Shown: positions 22,028 through 31,699, numbered from the stretch's first letter. The stretch is 57,492 bases of DNA from an uncultured Clostridia bacterium (GCA_947624415.1 CANQKH010000008.1:1-57492), one strand, 5' to 3'. Notes: generated by a model not told the origin, from the letters alone. Made by a program: numbers and translations.

Positions 22028-24630
22028 TTCTTTGCACCTCCATAATATGCATTTAAATACATTTGTTTTATTTCACTCATAAGTGGATATCGTGGATTTG
22101 CCCCAGTGCATTGATCGTCAAAGGCTTGCTCGGTCATCTCCTCTAATGTTTCAAGGAATTTTCTCTCTTCAACACCATAATCTCTTATAGTTTTCTTTAT
22201 CCCTATTTGCTCCTTAAGTTCATCTATTTTTTTAATTAAGTTTTCAAGTTTCTCTTTGTCTGTGTTTCCACCTAAATTTAGTCTCTCTGCAATCTCTGCA
22301 TATCGTCTTAAAGTGTGAGGATAACTATACTGTGGAAATGTCCCCATCTTTACTGGAACTTCCTCGCTGTTATATCTTAAAACCTCATCAATCATAAGTG
22401 CATTTGCAATTCCATGAGGAATATGGTGGAATGCTCCCAATTTATGTGCCATTGAGTGGCAAACCCCAAGAAAAGCATTCGCAAAAGCCATACCCGCAAT
22501 TGTAGCCGCATTTGCCATTTTTTCTCTTGCTTCAACGTCATTTGCACCATTATTGTATGCCCTAGGCAGATATTCAAATATAATTTGAAGTGCCTCTATT
22601 GCAAGGGCATCGGTAAACTCAGTCGCCATCATTGATGCATAGGCTTCAAGGGCGTGCGACACCGCATCAATTCCTGATGCAGAGGTTAAACCTTTTGGAG
22701 CATTCAGCATCATGTTTGCGTCTACTATCGCCATTTTTGGCAAAAGTTCATAGTCGGCAAGTGGATATTTTATTCCCGTCTTCTCATCAGTTATGACTGC
22801 AAATGGAGTAACTTCTGAGCCAGTTCCTGCAGATGTTGGCACGGCAATAAAATACGCCTTTTCTCCCATCTTAGGGAAAGTATAAACTCTTTTTCTTATA
22901 TCCATAAATCTCATTGCCATATCCATAAAATCCACTTCTGGATGCTCATACAAAACCCACATTATTTTGCCAGCATCCATTGCTGAACCACCACCAATAG
23001 CAATAATACAGTCGGGCTTGAAAATTTGCATTGCCTTTGTCCCTTCTTTCGCACTTGCAAGTGTTGGGTCGGGAGCAACATTTGAGAATGTTGTATGCTC
23101 AATTCCAAGTTCATCAAGTTTATCTGTTATACATTTTGTGTAACCATTTTCAAACAAGAAAGTGTCAGTTACTATAAACACCCTCTTCTTGTCTAAAACA
23201 TATTTTAATTCTTCAAGTGCAACCTGCAAGCACCCTCTTTTAAGAAATACCTTTTCAGGCGTCCTAAACCAAAGCATATTTTCTCTCCTTTCTGCAACGG
23301 TTTTTATATTTAATAGGTGTTTTACACCAACATTCTCTGAAATTGAGTTACCTCCCCATGTTCCACAACCCAGCGTCAATGATGGAGACAATTTGAAATT
23401 GTATAAATCTCCAATTCCTCCCTGTGAAGATGGAGTGTTTATAAGCACTCTGCAAGTCTTCATAAGTGATGAGAATTTGTCAATCTTTTCTTTTTCACGC
23501 AAGTCAACATACAATGATGAGGTATGTCCCACTCCGCCATCTAAGATTAATGCGTGGGCTTTATTTAATGCATCTTCAAAGTTTTTCGCCTTATACATAG
23601 CAAGCACAGGTGAAAGTTTTTCATGGGCAAATTCCTCTGAAATATCAACTTTTTCCACTTCGCCAATAAGTATTTTTGTGTTTTGCGGAACTTCTACGTT
23701 TGCAAGTTTTGCAATATTAACCGCAGTCTGTCCAACAATTTTTGCATTTAATGCACCATTTATAATTATTGTTTTGCGAACCTTGTCAATCTCCTCACCT
23801 TTTAGAAAATAGCAACCTCGTTTTTCAAATTCATCTTTTACTTTTTTGTAAATTTTTTGGTCAACAATAACTGACTGTTCTGAGGCACAAATCATACCAT
23901 TATCAAATGTTTTTGAATGAATTATCGAATTTACTGCAAGAATAACATCAGCACTTTCATCAATTACCGCTGGGGTGTTCCCTGCTCCTACTCCAAGTGC
24001 TGGCTTTCCGCTTGAATATGCCGATTTAACCATGCCTGGCCCACCAGTCGCAAGAATTAAATCTACTGATTGCATAAGCAATGTTGTATTTTCAAGTGAA
24101 GGAACATCAATCCATGCAATAATATTTTGTGGTGCACCTGCCTTGACGGCAGCCTCCAAAACTATCTTTGCAGCCTCTATTGTTGATTTCTTTGCTCTTG
24201 GATGAGGACTTATTATTATTCCATTTCTTGTTTTTAATGCCAAAAGTGTTTTGAATATTGCTGTAGATGTGGGATTTGTGGTTGGTATAACCGCACCTAT
24301 AACCCCAACAGGCTCTGCAATTCTCTTATATCCATAGGCTCTGTCATCTTCAATAACTCCACAAGTTTTTTCATTTTTATACTTGTTGTAGATGTATTCG
24401 CTTGCGTAGTGATTTTTGATAACCTTATCTTCAACCACTCCCATGCCCGTTTCTTCAACTGCAAGTTTTGCAAGTGGAATTCTTGCATTGTTTGCAGCGA
24501 TTACCGCTGCTTTAAAAATTTCATCCACTTTTTCCTGTGAAAATGTAGAAAACTCTTCTTGTGCTTTTCTTACTTTTTCTATGGCTTTTTCAAGTGTTTC
24601 TGCATTATTTACAATACTATATTTCTCCAT
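22021..24630 (-). CDS. adhE: Bifunctional acetaldehyde-CoA / alcohol dehydrogenase
   Basis: This 869-residue protein has both AdhE halves. The N-terminal aldehyde dehydrogenase (1-440) has the catalytic Cys in NGMICASEQSVIVD and PTTNPTSTAIFK near the cofactor site. The C-terminal iron alcohol dehydrogenase (450-869) has GGGSAMDAGK and metal-binding His residues in GVCHSMAHKLGAFHHIPHG. It reduces acetyl-CoA to ethanol through acetaldehyde, oxidising two NADH, which balances redox in fermentation. AdhE typically forms long filaments (spirosomes). AGGGGGT precedes the ATG, and a TTGTTT-17-TATACT promoter lies at 24707-24735. No clean Rex palindrome is seen there. The length matches the family. 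Confidence 0.97.
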   Translation of the reverse strand: MEKYSIVNNAETLEKAIEKVRKAQEEFSTFSQEKVDEIFKAAVIAANNARIPLAKLAVEETGMGVVEDKVIKNHYASEYIYNKYKNEKTCGVIEDDRAYGYKRIAEPVGVIGAVIPTTNPTSTAIFKTLLALKTRNGIIISPHPRAKKSTIEAAKIVLEAAVKAGAPQNIIAWIDVPSLENTTLLMQSVDLILATGGPGMVKSAYSSGKPALGVGAGNTPAVIDESADVILAVNSIIHSKTFDNGMICASEQSVIVDQKIYKKVKDEFEKRGCYFLKGEEIDKVRKTIIINGALNAKIVGQTAVNIAKLANVEVPQNTKILIGEVEKVDISEEFAHEKLSPVLAMYKAKNFEDALNKAHALILDGGVGHTSSLYVDLREKEKIDKFSSLMKTCRVLINTPSSQGGIGDLYNFKLSPSLTLGCGTWGGNSISENVGVKHLLNIKTVAERRENMLWFRTPEKVFLKRGCLQVALEELKYVLDKKRVFIVTDTFLFENGYTKCITDKLDELGIEHTTFSNVAPDPTLASAKEGTKAMQIFKPDCIIAIGGGSAMDAGKIMWVLYEHPEVDFMDMAMRFMDIRKRVYTFPKMGEKAYFIAVPTSAGTGSEVTPFAVITDEKTGIKYPLADYELLPKMAIVDANMMLNAPKGLTSASGIDAVSHALEAYASMMATEFTDALAIEALQIIFEYLPRAYNNGANDVEAREKMANAATIAGMAFANAFLGVCHSMAHKLGAFHHIPHGIANALMIDEVLRYNSEEVPVKMGTFPQYSYPHTLRRYAEIAERLNLGGNTDKEKLENLIKKIDELKEQIGIKKTIRDYGVEERKFLETLEEMTEQAFDDQCTGANPRYPLMSEIKQMYLNAYYGGAKKC

Positions 24631-24706
24631 TTTACCCCCTGTTGTTTGCTATTTTTATTTTATGTATAAAATTAATGTGTTGTCTTTAAAAATAGCCCCT
24701 TCTTTT

Positions 24707-24735
24707 TTAGTATAACATTATTTTAATTTAAAAAC
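24707..24735 (-). promoter_or_regulatory. Probable adhE promoter
   Basis: On the minus strand, TTGTTT, a 17-base spacer and TATACT lie roughly 80 bases upstream of the adhE start. No convincing Rex operator is visible in the surrounding AT-rich sequence. Confidence 0.5.
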
Positions 24736-24839
24736 AAATTTTTAAACAAACATACGTAAAAATATTAATATTTTAAATCTTTATATTCTGTAAAAAATAA
24801 GTGGGCTTAATTTTTATTGTTTTTTCCCACATTTCTACA

Positions 24840-24863
24840 AAAAACAAGAAACATTTTGTTTCT
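24840..24863 (-). terminator. Terminator of the DUF6273/LRR gene pair
   Basis: AGAAACA-AAA-TGTTTCT is followed on the minus strand by TGTTTTTTG. It ends the transcript of the two LRR paralogues before adhE. Confidence 0.6.
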
Positions 24864-24868
24864 CGCTT

Positions 24869-25906
24869 TTATTCTAAACCTATATAATTCCCGCCATTTT
24901 CAAAGAGTTTATGCAGTTCCCTGCCATAAAAGAAATCAAATTTAAAAATTTCGTTTACCTGTTTCTTTAAATTTTTCTTGTCAAATTTATATCTTTGGCA
25001 AGTATTTTCAAGTGCTTGGTCAATATATGGCGACCATATCATATGCTTTTTGTCTTCTGTAACATATATATATTTAAAATCAGTTCCGTCAAGTGCATGA
25101 GGGTCTAATCTTAATTCCTCATTCCCCCTTTCAAAAATTAATTGTGTGTTTAAGCATCCTGAAAATGCACATTTGCCTATATACTTAATTTGAGTGGGAA
25201 TTAAAATCTTTTTAAGTCCCACGCATCCCTCAAAAGCAGAATCGCTAACTTCATCAGCATATTGTGGAATTTTATAGTTTGTTACAGGTGGTCTTGTCAT
25301 ATTTAATGCTTGATACAAAAAGCCTTCATTCCTAAAATCAAAATTCTTTATTGGCTTGTATCCCTCTGGCATATCCAAATCCTCAGTTTGCGTGCTGTTT
25401 AAAAATGCCCTTAAAAGCGAGCCTGCCCAAATATGTGCTTTACTAGGAATATTAGGACTATTGTATGGAAATTGTGGCATTGCCATAACTATCTCCTCGC
25501 AAGTTAAAATAAGTTCATTTGTCCCATTTTCAAGTTCATCATAATTTGTAATTTCAAATTTTAAAGATTCAACTTTTGCCCAAACCTTCGCATAATTGCC
25601 ATTTCTGCTTTCAACTGAGGACTGTGCCCCGCTTTTGTATTGTTTGAAAGTATTACATTTTTCTATAGTCCGAACATATCTTTTGCCTTTATACAAAAAT
25701 TCTGCATTTTGTTGTGGGAAAAAATTGTAATGCCTTAAATTACCATTAAACCCATTCGTGGTGTAAAGTCTTCCCGTGCATTCCATTCCATTTTGCAAAT
25801 GGCCGCCATTATACGCCTCTTCTAGTTCTTTTCCAAGTTTTACATTAACCTTTGTTTGAGGATAAGAGCCAAGTTCTAAGAAATAAGAATTTTTGTCCAA
25901 TCGCAA
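24869..25906 (-). CDS. DUF6273-like / BspA-type LRR protein, short paralogue with doubtful start
   Basis: This 345-residue protein begins with a DUF6273-like module (ELGSYPQTKVNV, YKGKRYVRT, KVWAKVESLKFEI) followed by a BspA-type LRR (SAFEGCVGLKKILIP, KYIGKCAFSGC). It matches residues from about 140 onward of its upstream neighbour and lacks that N-terminal part. The only in-frame start is TTG at 25906, 22 bases from the good ribosome site AAAGGAGAAGG. A TTG at ideal spacing lies in another frame, so a one-base frameshift near the 5' end is likely, or the start is weak. There is no signal peptide. The function is unknown; BspA LRRs usually bind proteins. Confidence 0.6.
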   Translation of the reverse strand: MRLDKNSYFLELGSYPQTKVNVKLGKELEEAYNGGHLQNGMECTGRLYTTNGFNGNLRHYNFFPQQNAEFLYKGKRYVRTIEKCNTFKQYKSGAQSSVESRNGNYAKVWAKVESLKFEITNYDELENGTNELILTCEEIVMAMPQFPYNSPNIPSKAHIWAGSLLRAFLNSTQTEDLDMPEGYKPIKNFDFRNEGFLYQALNMTRPPVTNYKIPQYADEVSDSAFEGCVGLKKILIPTQIKYIGKCAFSGCLNTQLIFERGNEELRLDPHALDGTDFKYIYVTEDKKHMIWSPYIDQALENTCQRYKFDKKNLKKQVNEIFKFDFFYGRELHKLFENGGNYIGLE

Positions 25907-25944
25907 ATTCTTTTCGCCAAAACGCCTTCTCCTTTTAAATTAAA

Positions 25945-27447
25945 TTACTCCAATTCCTCATACAAGCCATTTCCATAATTTTTATTGGCTTGCTTTTTTG
26001 ATTGTTCTGTGGATTTTTTAGTGGAAGTTTGTGATCCTTTAGTTTTAGACGCTTCTGCACTTTCTTGTTTTGAATCTACATTTGTTTTATCTGGATTTAA
26101 AGAATTTACATAGAAGGTATACAATTTTTTTATGGTTCCAAGGCTACGCCCTTGCTGCTCTATATAATTCTCTTCAAGGCTTTCATCTTCATATTTGGAA
26201 AATATCACATCTGAGCCATCTTTTGCAATATACACATATGGGAAATCGCAATCATAATCCTTATCCAAATCCCAACAACGCTTAACATTCATAATATTTT
26301 CAAATTTTACTTGGTCGCATGAATTAAAAACAGGACCGTCAATTGAAATAACACTTGCAGGAATAAATATCTTTTTTAATTTGCTATCAGCATCTCTCCA
26401 GCTTGCAAAAGCATACTTACCAATATATTTTACACCAGGCAATATATTTACTTTTTCTATATTATCGCAATAATGTAAAGCATGCTCTGCAATTAACTCG
26501 CCCTCTCCATTTCCACCAAAAGTAACTTCTCTTAATGGCTCGCGTGCTTGATTAAATGCTTCATATAATAGTCCGCACTTTGAAAAATCCCAATCTAAAG
26601 GTGCCATACATCTTGGATCTTTTTCAAGGTTATATGAATTTGCACTATTAATAAAGGCTCTAATCATTGAATTTTGCCATTTTGCACAATTTTGATGAAG
26701 AAAATTTGGATAATAAGGAAGACCCGCAAAAAGTTTATCACATACAAGATCAAGTTTGTGTGCATTTTTTATCTCTTTCATTGTCATGTCATAAATTCTA
26801 AACTTTAATGGCTCAACTTTAAAAAATGAGCCATATAGTGGGCGAGGATCGTAAACATATCTTTGACCTTTATATTCAATCTCTGGAAGCCTAAGCATAT
26901 TAAATATATTAGTATTTCTGTTATATTGAATTACAGTATATACTTTCCCAGTTTGAGTAATTTGTTTGTCTCTGTCAATAAATTTTTTGTGCAATTCCAT
27001 CCATTCGTCTTTACTAAGTGTTGATTGTGGATAAGCACCAACATTGATTGTATGATAAACTACATCCCCATCTTTAACCTCTTCTATTTTTCCAAAAATT
27101 GACTTTCCTTTAAATGAACCAACTTTAAATGGAAGTTCTAATGTGAGTGTTGGGCAATAGGAATAGGCGAGCTCGGAAACCTTTGCTGACCTATCTAATG
27201 GAACAAAACCATCGCTTACCATTTTTGTGCTTACATCATCATATTCCTTTCTTAGTCTGTAAGCATAAGAATAATCACGGTCATCAATAAATTCTTTATC
27301 GAACTTGCTTAATGATTTATGCGCTAAACTATTTTTTCTTTCACAATTATCTAATATTGAAATTTTATCTGTAATTGTGCATCCATTTTCTGTTATCTTT
27401 TGTGGAACTATATACTGTGTAAAATCTATATCTTTTGCTTTTGCCAT
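25945..27447 (-). CDS. DUF6273-like / BspA-type LRR protein, long paralogue
   Basis: This 500-residue protein has no signal peptide. Residues 1-135 are a unique N-terminal region. A DUF6273-like module spans about 135-285 (NVGAYPQSTL, YKGQRYVYD, FKVEPLKFRIYD). LRR/BspA strands follow (KVNILPGVKYIGKYAFASW, KKIFIPASVISIDG). The C-terminal 55 residues are a Lys/Ser/Thr/Gln-rich tail. TAAGGAGT precedes the ATG, behind a TTTACA-17-TAATAT promoter. Its paralogue lies 38 bases downstream, so the pair arose by tandem duplication. The lack of an export signal argues for a cytoplasmic role or a non-classical export route. Function unknown. Confidence 0.7.
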   Translation of the reverse strand: MAKAKDIDFTQYIVPQKITENGCTITDKISILDNCERKNSLAHKSLSKFDKEFIDDRDYSYAYRLRKEYDDVSTKMVSDGFVPLDRSAKVSELAYSYCPTLTLELPFKVGSFKGKSIFGKIEEVKDGDVVYHTINVGAYPQSTLSKDEWMELHKKFIDRDKQITQTGKVYTVIQYNRNTNIFNMLRLPEIEYKGQRYVYDPRPLYGSFFKVEPLKFRIYDMTMKEIKNAHKLDLVCDKLFAGLPYYPNFLHQNCAKWQNSMIRAFINSANSYNLEKDPRCMAPLDWDFSKCGLLYEAFNQAREPLREVTFGGNGEGELIAEHALHYCDNIEKVNILPGVKYIGKYAFASWRDADSKLKKIFIPASVISIDGPVFNSCDQVKFENIMNVKRCWDLDKDYDCDFPYVYIAKDGSDVIFSKYEDESLEENYIEQQGRSLGTIKKLYTFYVNSLNPDKTNVDSKQESAEASKTKGSQTSTKKSTEQSKKQANKNYGNGLYEELE

Positions 27448-27468
27448 TATAAACTCCTTAATAATATA

Positions 27469-27497
27469 ATATTATCATAATTCTATTTAATTGTAAA
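27469..27497 (-). promoter_or_regulatory. Promoter of the DUF6273/LRR gene pair
   Basis: On the minus strand, TTTACA (27497-27492), a 17-base spacer and TAATAT (27474-27469). Confidence 0.65.
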
Positions 27498-27503
27498 GGG
27501 GAA

Positions 27504-27534
27504 AAATAAAAAAAGCCCCTAATTGTTTGGGGGC
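27504..27534 (-). terminator. Terminator of the M28 peptidase gene
   Basis: GCCCC and GGGGC (27515-27534) form a GC stem, with a T run on the minus strand. It lies four bases past the stop codon. Confidence 0.8.
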
Positions 27535-27537
27535 AGT

Positions 27538-28776
27538 TCAGTTTTGAGGGCGTTTTTTGCGGCGATAATAATAATCTAATTCATCAAGCATATTTTGAGG
27601 AATTACCTTTGAAACAGGAAAGGCAACAGACTCATCCATTCTTTTTACAAACTCACATATGAATTTACCTGATTTTTCAAAACTATCTCTTGATAAATTT
27701 TCTATTTTATCGTATCGGCAATGAATTTGCGCACCACCTATTGGCGACCTGTTTAAAAATGATATTGCAGGAACACCTTTGTCGGCAAATGATGTGCCAT
27801 CCGATGAATATATTGTTTGGCTTGTCTCAATAGCAACCCCCTTTTCATATCCAAGATATTTCACATAATTTACAAGTTCTTTCTCGGCTGTTATTTCTGC
27901 ACAAAAAGTCCCAAGTGTAACACCTATCATATCTACATTTACGCATAATCTTATTCTTGACAATTCATTTTCATGCTTCTCTACATATTTATTAGAACCA
28001 ACAAGCCCTATTTCTTCACTTCCAAACCATATAAACCTCATACTTCTCTTTGGACGATTGTCTAAAAAATAATCAAGGATTTTCATTATCATTGCACACC
28101 CTGAAGCATTGTCATAAGAACCCTTGGAAAATGGAACTGAATCATAATGGGCAGTAAAAACAATCTCTTCTTCTGGACGTTCACTCCCTGTCAATTTTGT
28201 TATGATATTATAACTTTTAGCCTCGCTTCTCTCAGGTTGGCTTATAAGTTTTACCAATTGGGGCATTTGTTTGACCAATCTATCGCCATCCTTTATGGCA
28301 ATAAAAACTACAGGGAATTTGCTAAAATCATTATGCTTTGAACCAAATGGACTAATCTCTGTTTCATCATCGTCAATTTTGCCAGAACATAACAGCAGTC
28401 CACCAATTTGCTTTTCTGTAAGTATTTTTATAATGTTTTCGTCAATATATCTTCTGTGATAAAGACAAATTTTACCCTTCAACTCTTGCAGGAAAGCATC
28501 CATATATGAAGTTATGTAAGCAAATCCACCCTCAACTCCTTCTCCTCCTGTTGATGCACTGTTCACTGCACTAACAACTTGACAAAACTCCTTGCCATCA
28601 ACGAGAAGTTGGCTTTTCTTTGACTTTGCACCATCAATAGTAAACGCCTCCTTCTCCACCTTTAACCCACGCACTTGAAGTTCATTGACAATTATATCTC
28701 TTGCCTTGTGTTCCTCCTCGCTTCCGCAAATTCTTTCAAAATAAAGTTTTTCTATTAAATTAAAATTATCTTTCAT
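27538..28776 (-). CDS. M28-family zinc aminopeptidase-like protein
   Basis: This 412-residue protein has the M28 metal ligands in order. His/Asp are in FTAHYDSVP, the bridging Asp is in GSYDNASGC, and the Glu pair is in WFGSEEIGLVGS. Asp is in CVNVDMIGVT, and a late His sits in GAQIHCRYDKI. A PA-like insert (about residues 100-180) lies before the metal centre. M28 enzymes remove N-terminal residues from peptides. There is no signal peptide, so it is likely cytoplasmic, perhaps for peptide catabolism. AGGAG precedes the ATG and a terminator follows. The complete ligand set indicates an active enzyme. Confidence 0.9.
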   Translation of the reverse strand: MKDNFNLIEKLYFERICGSEEEHKARDIIVNELQVRGLKVEKEAFTIDGAKSKKSQLLVDGKEFCQVVSAVNSASTGGEGVEGGFAYITSYMDAFLQELKGKICLYHRRYIDENIIKILTEKQIGGLLLCSGKIDDDETEISPFGSKHNDFSKFPVVFIAIKDGDRLVKQMPQLVKLISQPERSEAKSYNIITKLTGSERPEEEIVFTAHYDSVPFSKGSYDNASGCAMIMKILDYFLDNRPKRSMRFIWFGSEEIGLVGSNKYVEKHENELSRIRLCVNVDMIGVTLGTFCAEITAEKELVNYVKYLGYEKGVAIETSQTIYSSDGTSFADKGVPAISFLNRSPIGGAQIHCRYDKIENLSRDSFEKSGKFICEFVKRMDESVAFPVSKVIPQNMLDELDYYYRRKKRPQN

Positions 28777-28878
28777 ATCCTCTCCTTAAAAATAATTTTC
28801 CCTACAACTTGTCCATTTATTTTTTCAAAAAGTGCATCACTAAGATTGACCTGTCAAGAAAGACTTAAATCACTTGTT

Positions 28879-29766
28879 CTACTTAAAATCTCCCTTAAAA
28901 TAAAAAGCCCCTACAATTATAAGCACAATTATAAATATAACACTGAAACTACCTATAATAATTTTCTCTATTTTCTTTTTCTCGCTGGCAGTTTTAAAGG
29001 TTTTTTGCGTTTTTACTTTGTTTTTTTGCGTTTTTTCTTGAAAATTTCCCTGTTTTTTCTTTATTTTCTGATATTTTTGCTTTGACCTATTGTTTTGATT
29101 TGAAGTTGAGTCCTTATTATTTTCATCTAAAAGTTCATAATATTTTTTCGCCACATCATTAAAATTTTTATTTTTGCAAGCCTGTGCAAAACCTTTAATC
29201 TCTTTATTGAATGGAATAATGTCAGTATATAGTCCCAAAATATTTTCAAAAATTTGGTCGCATTTTAATAAGTCATTGCCTCCAAATATAGTCGCACAAT
29301 TTGTTAAACTCACCATGAAAAATTTTGTTATTTTCTCTCTTTTCTCATTATCCAAACTAAATATTATTTCTTTCAAAAGGCTTAAATCCTTCATGTTTTT
29401 AATATAAAACTGCAAATCTTTTTCATTTTTACATCTAAGTTCTATTAAAAATTCATTCATTAACAGCCTTGCATCAACATTAAATTTGCTTTTATATTGC
29501 TCCACATATTCCTTGGCATAAATAAATCTGCCTTTATTTATAAGATAGGCAATAAAATAATTATATTTCTCTTCTAAATATTCTTGATTTTTTAAAAAAC
29601 TATCAAATATTTCCTTCTCATTCTCAAGGTTGTCTTCTATAAAAAGCCGATTACAATTCGAGCATCTATACAAGTGATATTCTCTATCTCGAATAATATT
29701 TTTTTGTATTAATTTTAAATTATTATTACACTTTGGACATTTGTGAATTTGACTGTTTTGCGACAT
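28879..29766 (-). CDS. Zinc-ribbon protein with C-terminal tail anchor
   Basis: This 295-residue protein has an N-terminal zinc ribbon (CPKCNNNLK...CSNCNRLF, residues 9-40). A long all-helical region (about 45-210) follows, resembling TPR-like helical pairs without a clear consensus. After it come a Lys/Gln/Asn-rich linker and a single TM helix near the C-terminus (about 268-290). This topology leaves the ribbon and helices in the cytoplasm. I do not recognise the family. It is one of several zinc-ribbon plus membrane proteins in the window. GGGGAG precedes the ATG. Downstream is about 100 bases of AT-rich sequence with no obvious terminator. Confidence 0.65.
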   Translation of the reverse strand: MSQNSQIHKCPKCNNNLKLIQKNIIRDREYHLYRCSNCNRLFIEDNLENEKEIFDSFLKNQEYLEEKYNYFIAYLINKGRFIYAKEYVEQYKSKFNVDARLLMNEFLIELRCKNEKDLQFYIKNMKDLSLLKEIIFSLDNEKREKITKFFMVSLTNCATIFGGNDLLKCDQIFENILGLYTDIIPFNKEIKGFAQACKNKNFNDVAKKYYELLDENNKDSTSNQNNRSKQKYQKIKKKQGNFQEKTQKNKVKTQKTFKTASEKKKIEKIIIGSFSVIFIIVLIIVGAFYFKGDFK

Positions 29767-29865
29767 AGATGCTCCCCTTTAGTAACCTCAAATTTTAAAT
29801 TTGCATTAAATTTTTACAAAATCATTAAAATAATAGCATTTTATTCTCAAAATAGCAAATAAAAA

Positions 29866-30921
29866 TTAAATTTTTTCTATTATTGCATAAATACTTGAAT
29901 ATGTTATGCCAGTTAAAGTTGTGTTCATTATAATAACCGTCCCACTTTGCTCCATTGTCAACAAATAATCACCATAAACCTGTGTCGTCCCATTTGCCAC
30001 ACCATATCGTCTCGATGCCTGTATTGTTGATGTCGTGTAAAGATAAATTTCTGGAACCATTGATGTCGAATTTGTTATTGTCGCTGAAAATCTTACAAGA
30101 TATGTCCCCGCAGTCAAATTTATTGAATTTGTGCCTTGAGAAATTATGTCTCCCTGCCCTGTAGGATAGGAATTTACAGTATTAAAACTAAATGCACCCG
30201 GTGTATTATTTGCAGACAAAAAGGCCGCAGAAATCACACCCCTTGGTCCTGCAGGTCCCATTTCTCCCTTTGGTCCAGGTGGTCCTTCTTCTCCTCGTGG
30301 CCCAGCCTCACCTCGTGGCCCTTCTTCTCCTCGTGGCCCTTGTGGTCCTTCATCACCCTTTGGCCCTTGTGGACCAGCCACGCCTTGTGGTCCTTGCGGT
30401 CCTTCTTCTCCTTGCAGGCCACGTTCTCCCTGTATTCCCTGTTTTCCCTCAGCACCTGTTGCACCTTGAGGACCTCTCTCTCCTCTAGGACCTGTTGCAC
30501 CTTTCTCGCCAACTGCACCTGTTACACCTTGCAAGCCACGTTCTCCTCTTGGAATTATAAATTTTAAAAAGTGAACCCCTTCCTGCATTGTATCTATAAC
30601 TTCTGGTTGACTTTCTGGAGATGTCGCCTCAACCCCAACTATTTCTATCTGTTGGGGAGGCATTACTATTCCACTTGCACCTTTGGGAATGAAAAAATCC
30701 AACACAGTTTCATCACCAATATAACTTACCTTTACTTCTGCATTTTCATCTGGCTGTGTAGTGGTTACAGAACCTATAACAATTTTGCCTCCTCCCGGTG
30801 CACCAGTTGCCCCAGTTGCACCTGTCGCCCCTGTCGCCCCTTTTGAACCTTTTAATGCAAAAAGTATTTTGTCATAATAGTTTGCATCTGTTGTTAAATT
30901 AAAGCAATTATATCTTTTCAT
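29866..30921 (-). CDS. Collagen-like triple-helix repeat protein
   Basis: This 351-residue protein has two Gly-X-Y tracts. A short one ([17 protein letters not shown], about 31-47) and a long one (about 126-228, with GERGPQG, GPQGPKG and GPPGPKG units) flank a beta module (KIVIGSVTT...[17 protein letters not shown]). The last 120 residues are a beta-rich trimerising domain like those capping BclA-type and phage-fibre collagens. No classical signal peptide or LPXTG anchor is present. It could be a spore-surface filament, where signal-less collagen proteins are normal, or a fibre from a mobile element. AAAGGA precedes the ATG. No phage genes are near, which favours a spore or surface role. Confidence 0.85.
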   Translation of the reverse strand: MKRYNCFNLTTDANYYDKILFALKGSKGATGATGATGATGAPGGGKIVIGSVTTTQPDENAEVKVSYIGDETVLDFFIPKGASGIVMPPQQIEIVGVEATSPESQPEVIDTMQEGVHFLKFIIPRGERGLQGVTGAVGEKGATGPRGERGPQGATGAEGKQGIQGERGLQGEEGPQGPQGVAGPQGPKGDEGPQGPRGEEGPRGEAGPRGEEGPPGPKGEMGPAGPRGVISAAFLSANNTPGAFSFNTVNSYPTGQGDIISQGTNSINLTAGTYLVRFSATITNSTSMVPEIYLYTTSTIQASRRYGVANGTTQVYGDYLLTMEQSGTVIIMNTTLTGITYSSIYAIIEKI

Positions 30922-30969
30922 CTTATTTTCCTTTCTTCATAAACATGATATGAAAAAAGTATTTTTATG

Positions 30970-30995
30970 TTAAAAAAGATATGTTTTCACATATC
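30970..30995 (-). terminator. Hairpin terminator upstream of the collagen gene
   Basis: GATATG-TGAAAA-CATATC is followed on the minus strand by TTTTTT. It probably ends the transcript from 31151-32260, or attenuates readthrough into the collagen gene. The rest of 30996-31150 is AT-rich with nothing else visible. Confidence 0.5.
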
Positions 30996-31150
30996 CTAAA
31001 TTTAAAATTTAATTCTTTATTCTTTATAGATTTTTTAATAATTTAATAAAATTCTTGTAATTTTGGGTAAAAATAGCCAAAATTTATTAATTTTTATGCA
31101 AATTTTGAAAAAAATGTCATTTTTTATTGTGTTGCAACTATATGTTTTGC

Positions 31151-31681
31151 TTAATCATTGATGGGCAAATTTATAATTTTTTTAACTCTCGCTCTTCCCT
31201 GAAACAACCATTCATAAAGCCCAGTGTCAGCCTCGCCTTTCCAATAAGTAGTTATTCCCTCAATATGCTTTTCTATTGACACATTTTCCTTTTTCTCATC
31301 GGGCGTGCAAGAACATTTATGCAATTTCCCATATAATTCAACTTCATAAATTTTTAATGGCTTTATATTAAATCTTGCCCATTTTTTTGAAAGAGCAAGA
31401 CACTCATCTAAACTTTCAAATACAACTATACTCGCTTGACGACTTGGCAAATCCTTGTTTATATTTTTACGAATTTTTTCATGTAATTTTTCAATTTTTA
31501 ATATTTTCTTTTGTCGTTTTGTTTTATTTATGCTAAAAAATGCCTTTCTATAAGCAAACCTTTTTGAATTGTGCCTTTTGCCTGCCTCAAAAATTTCACC
31601 CTCATCATAATTATTATATTTCCTGTCAAATGAAGTATCTTGCACAATATAATACATTTTTCTATTTTCCACAATTTCCAT
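31151..31681 (-). CDS. Hypothetical protein, possibly DUF2441-like
   Basis: This 176-residue soluble protein has no signal peptide or membrane segment. The first half is basic and Tyr-rich. The second half has ASIVVFESLDECLALSKKW, then IYEVELYGKLHKCSC and a YWKGE block. This order reminds me of DUF2441, whose members are sometimes fused to ADP-ribosyl-type toxin or sensor domains, but the match is from memory and weak. It lies 18 bases downstream of a histidine-phosphatase gene and is probably co-transcribed. AAAGGGAT precedes the ATG. Its two close Cys residues (KCSC) could bind metal or be incidental. Confidence 0.5.
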   Translation of the reverse strand: MEIVENRKMYYIVQDTSFDRKYNNYDEGEIFEAGKRHNSKRFAYRKAFFSINKTKRQKKILKIEKLHEKIRKNINKDLPSRQASIVVFESLDECLALSKKWARFNIKPLKIYEVELYGKLHKCSCTPDEKKENVSIEKHIEGITTYWKGEADTGLYEWLFQGRARVKKIINLPIND

Positions 31682-31699
31682 ATTTATCCCTTTGCATAT

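Noticed and set aside
24631-24868. Rex operator upstream of adhE
   Set aside because: TTGTTT repeats occur but no TTGTTAA-type palindrome with correct spacing is visible.
30234-30520. CRISPR or tandem DNA repeat in the Gly-rich region
   Set aside because: The periodicity is the Gly-X-Y codon pattern of the collagen-like gene, with no uniform repeat and spacer lengths.
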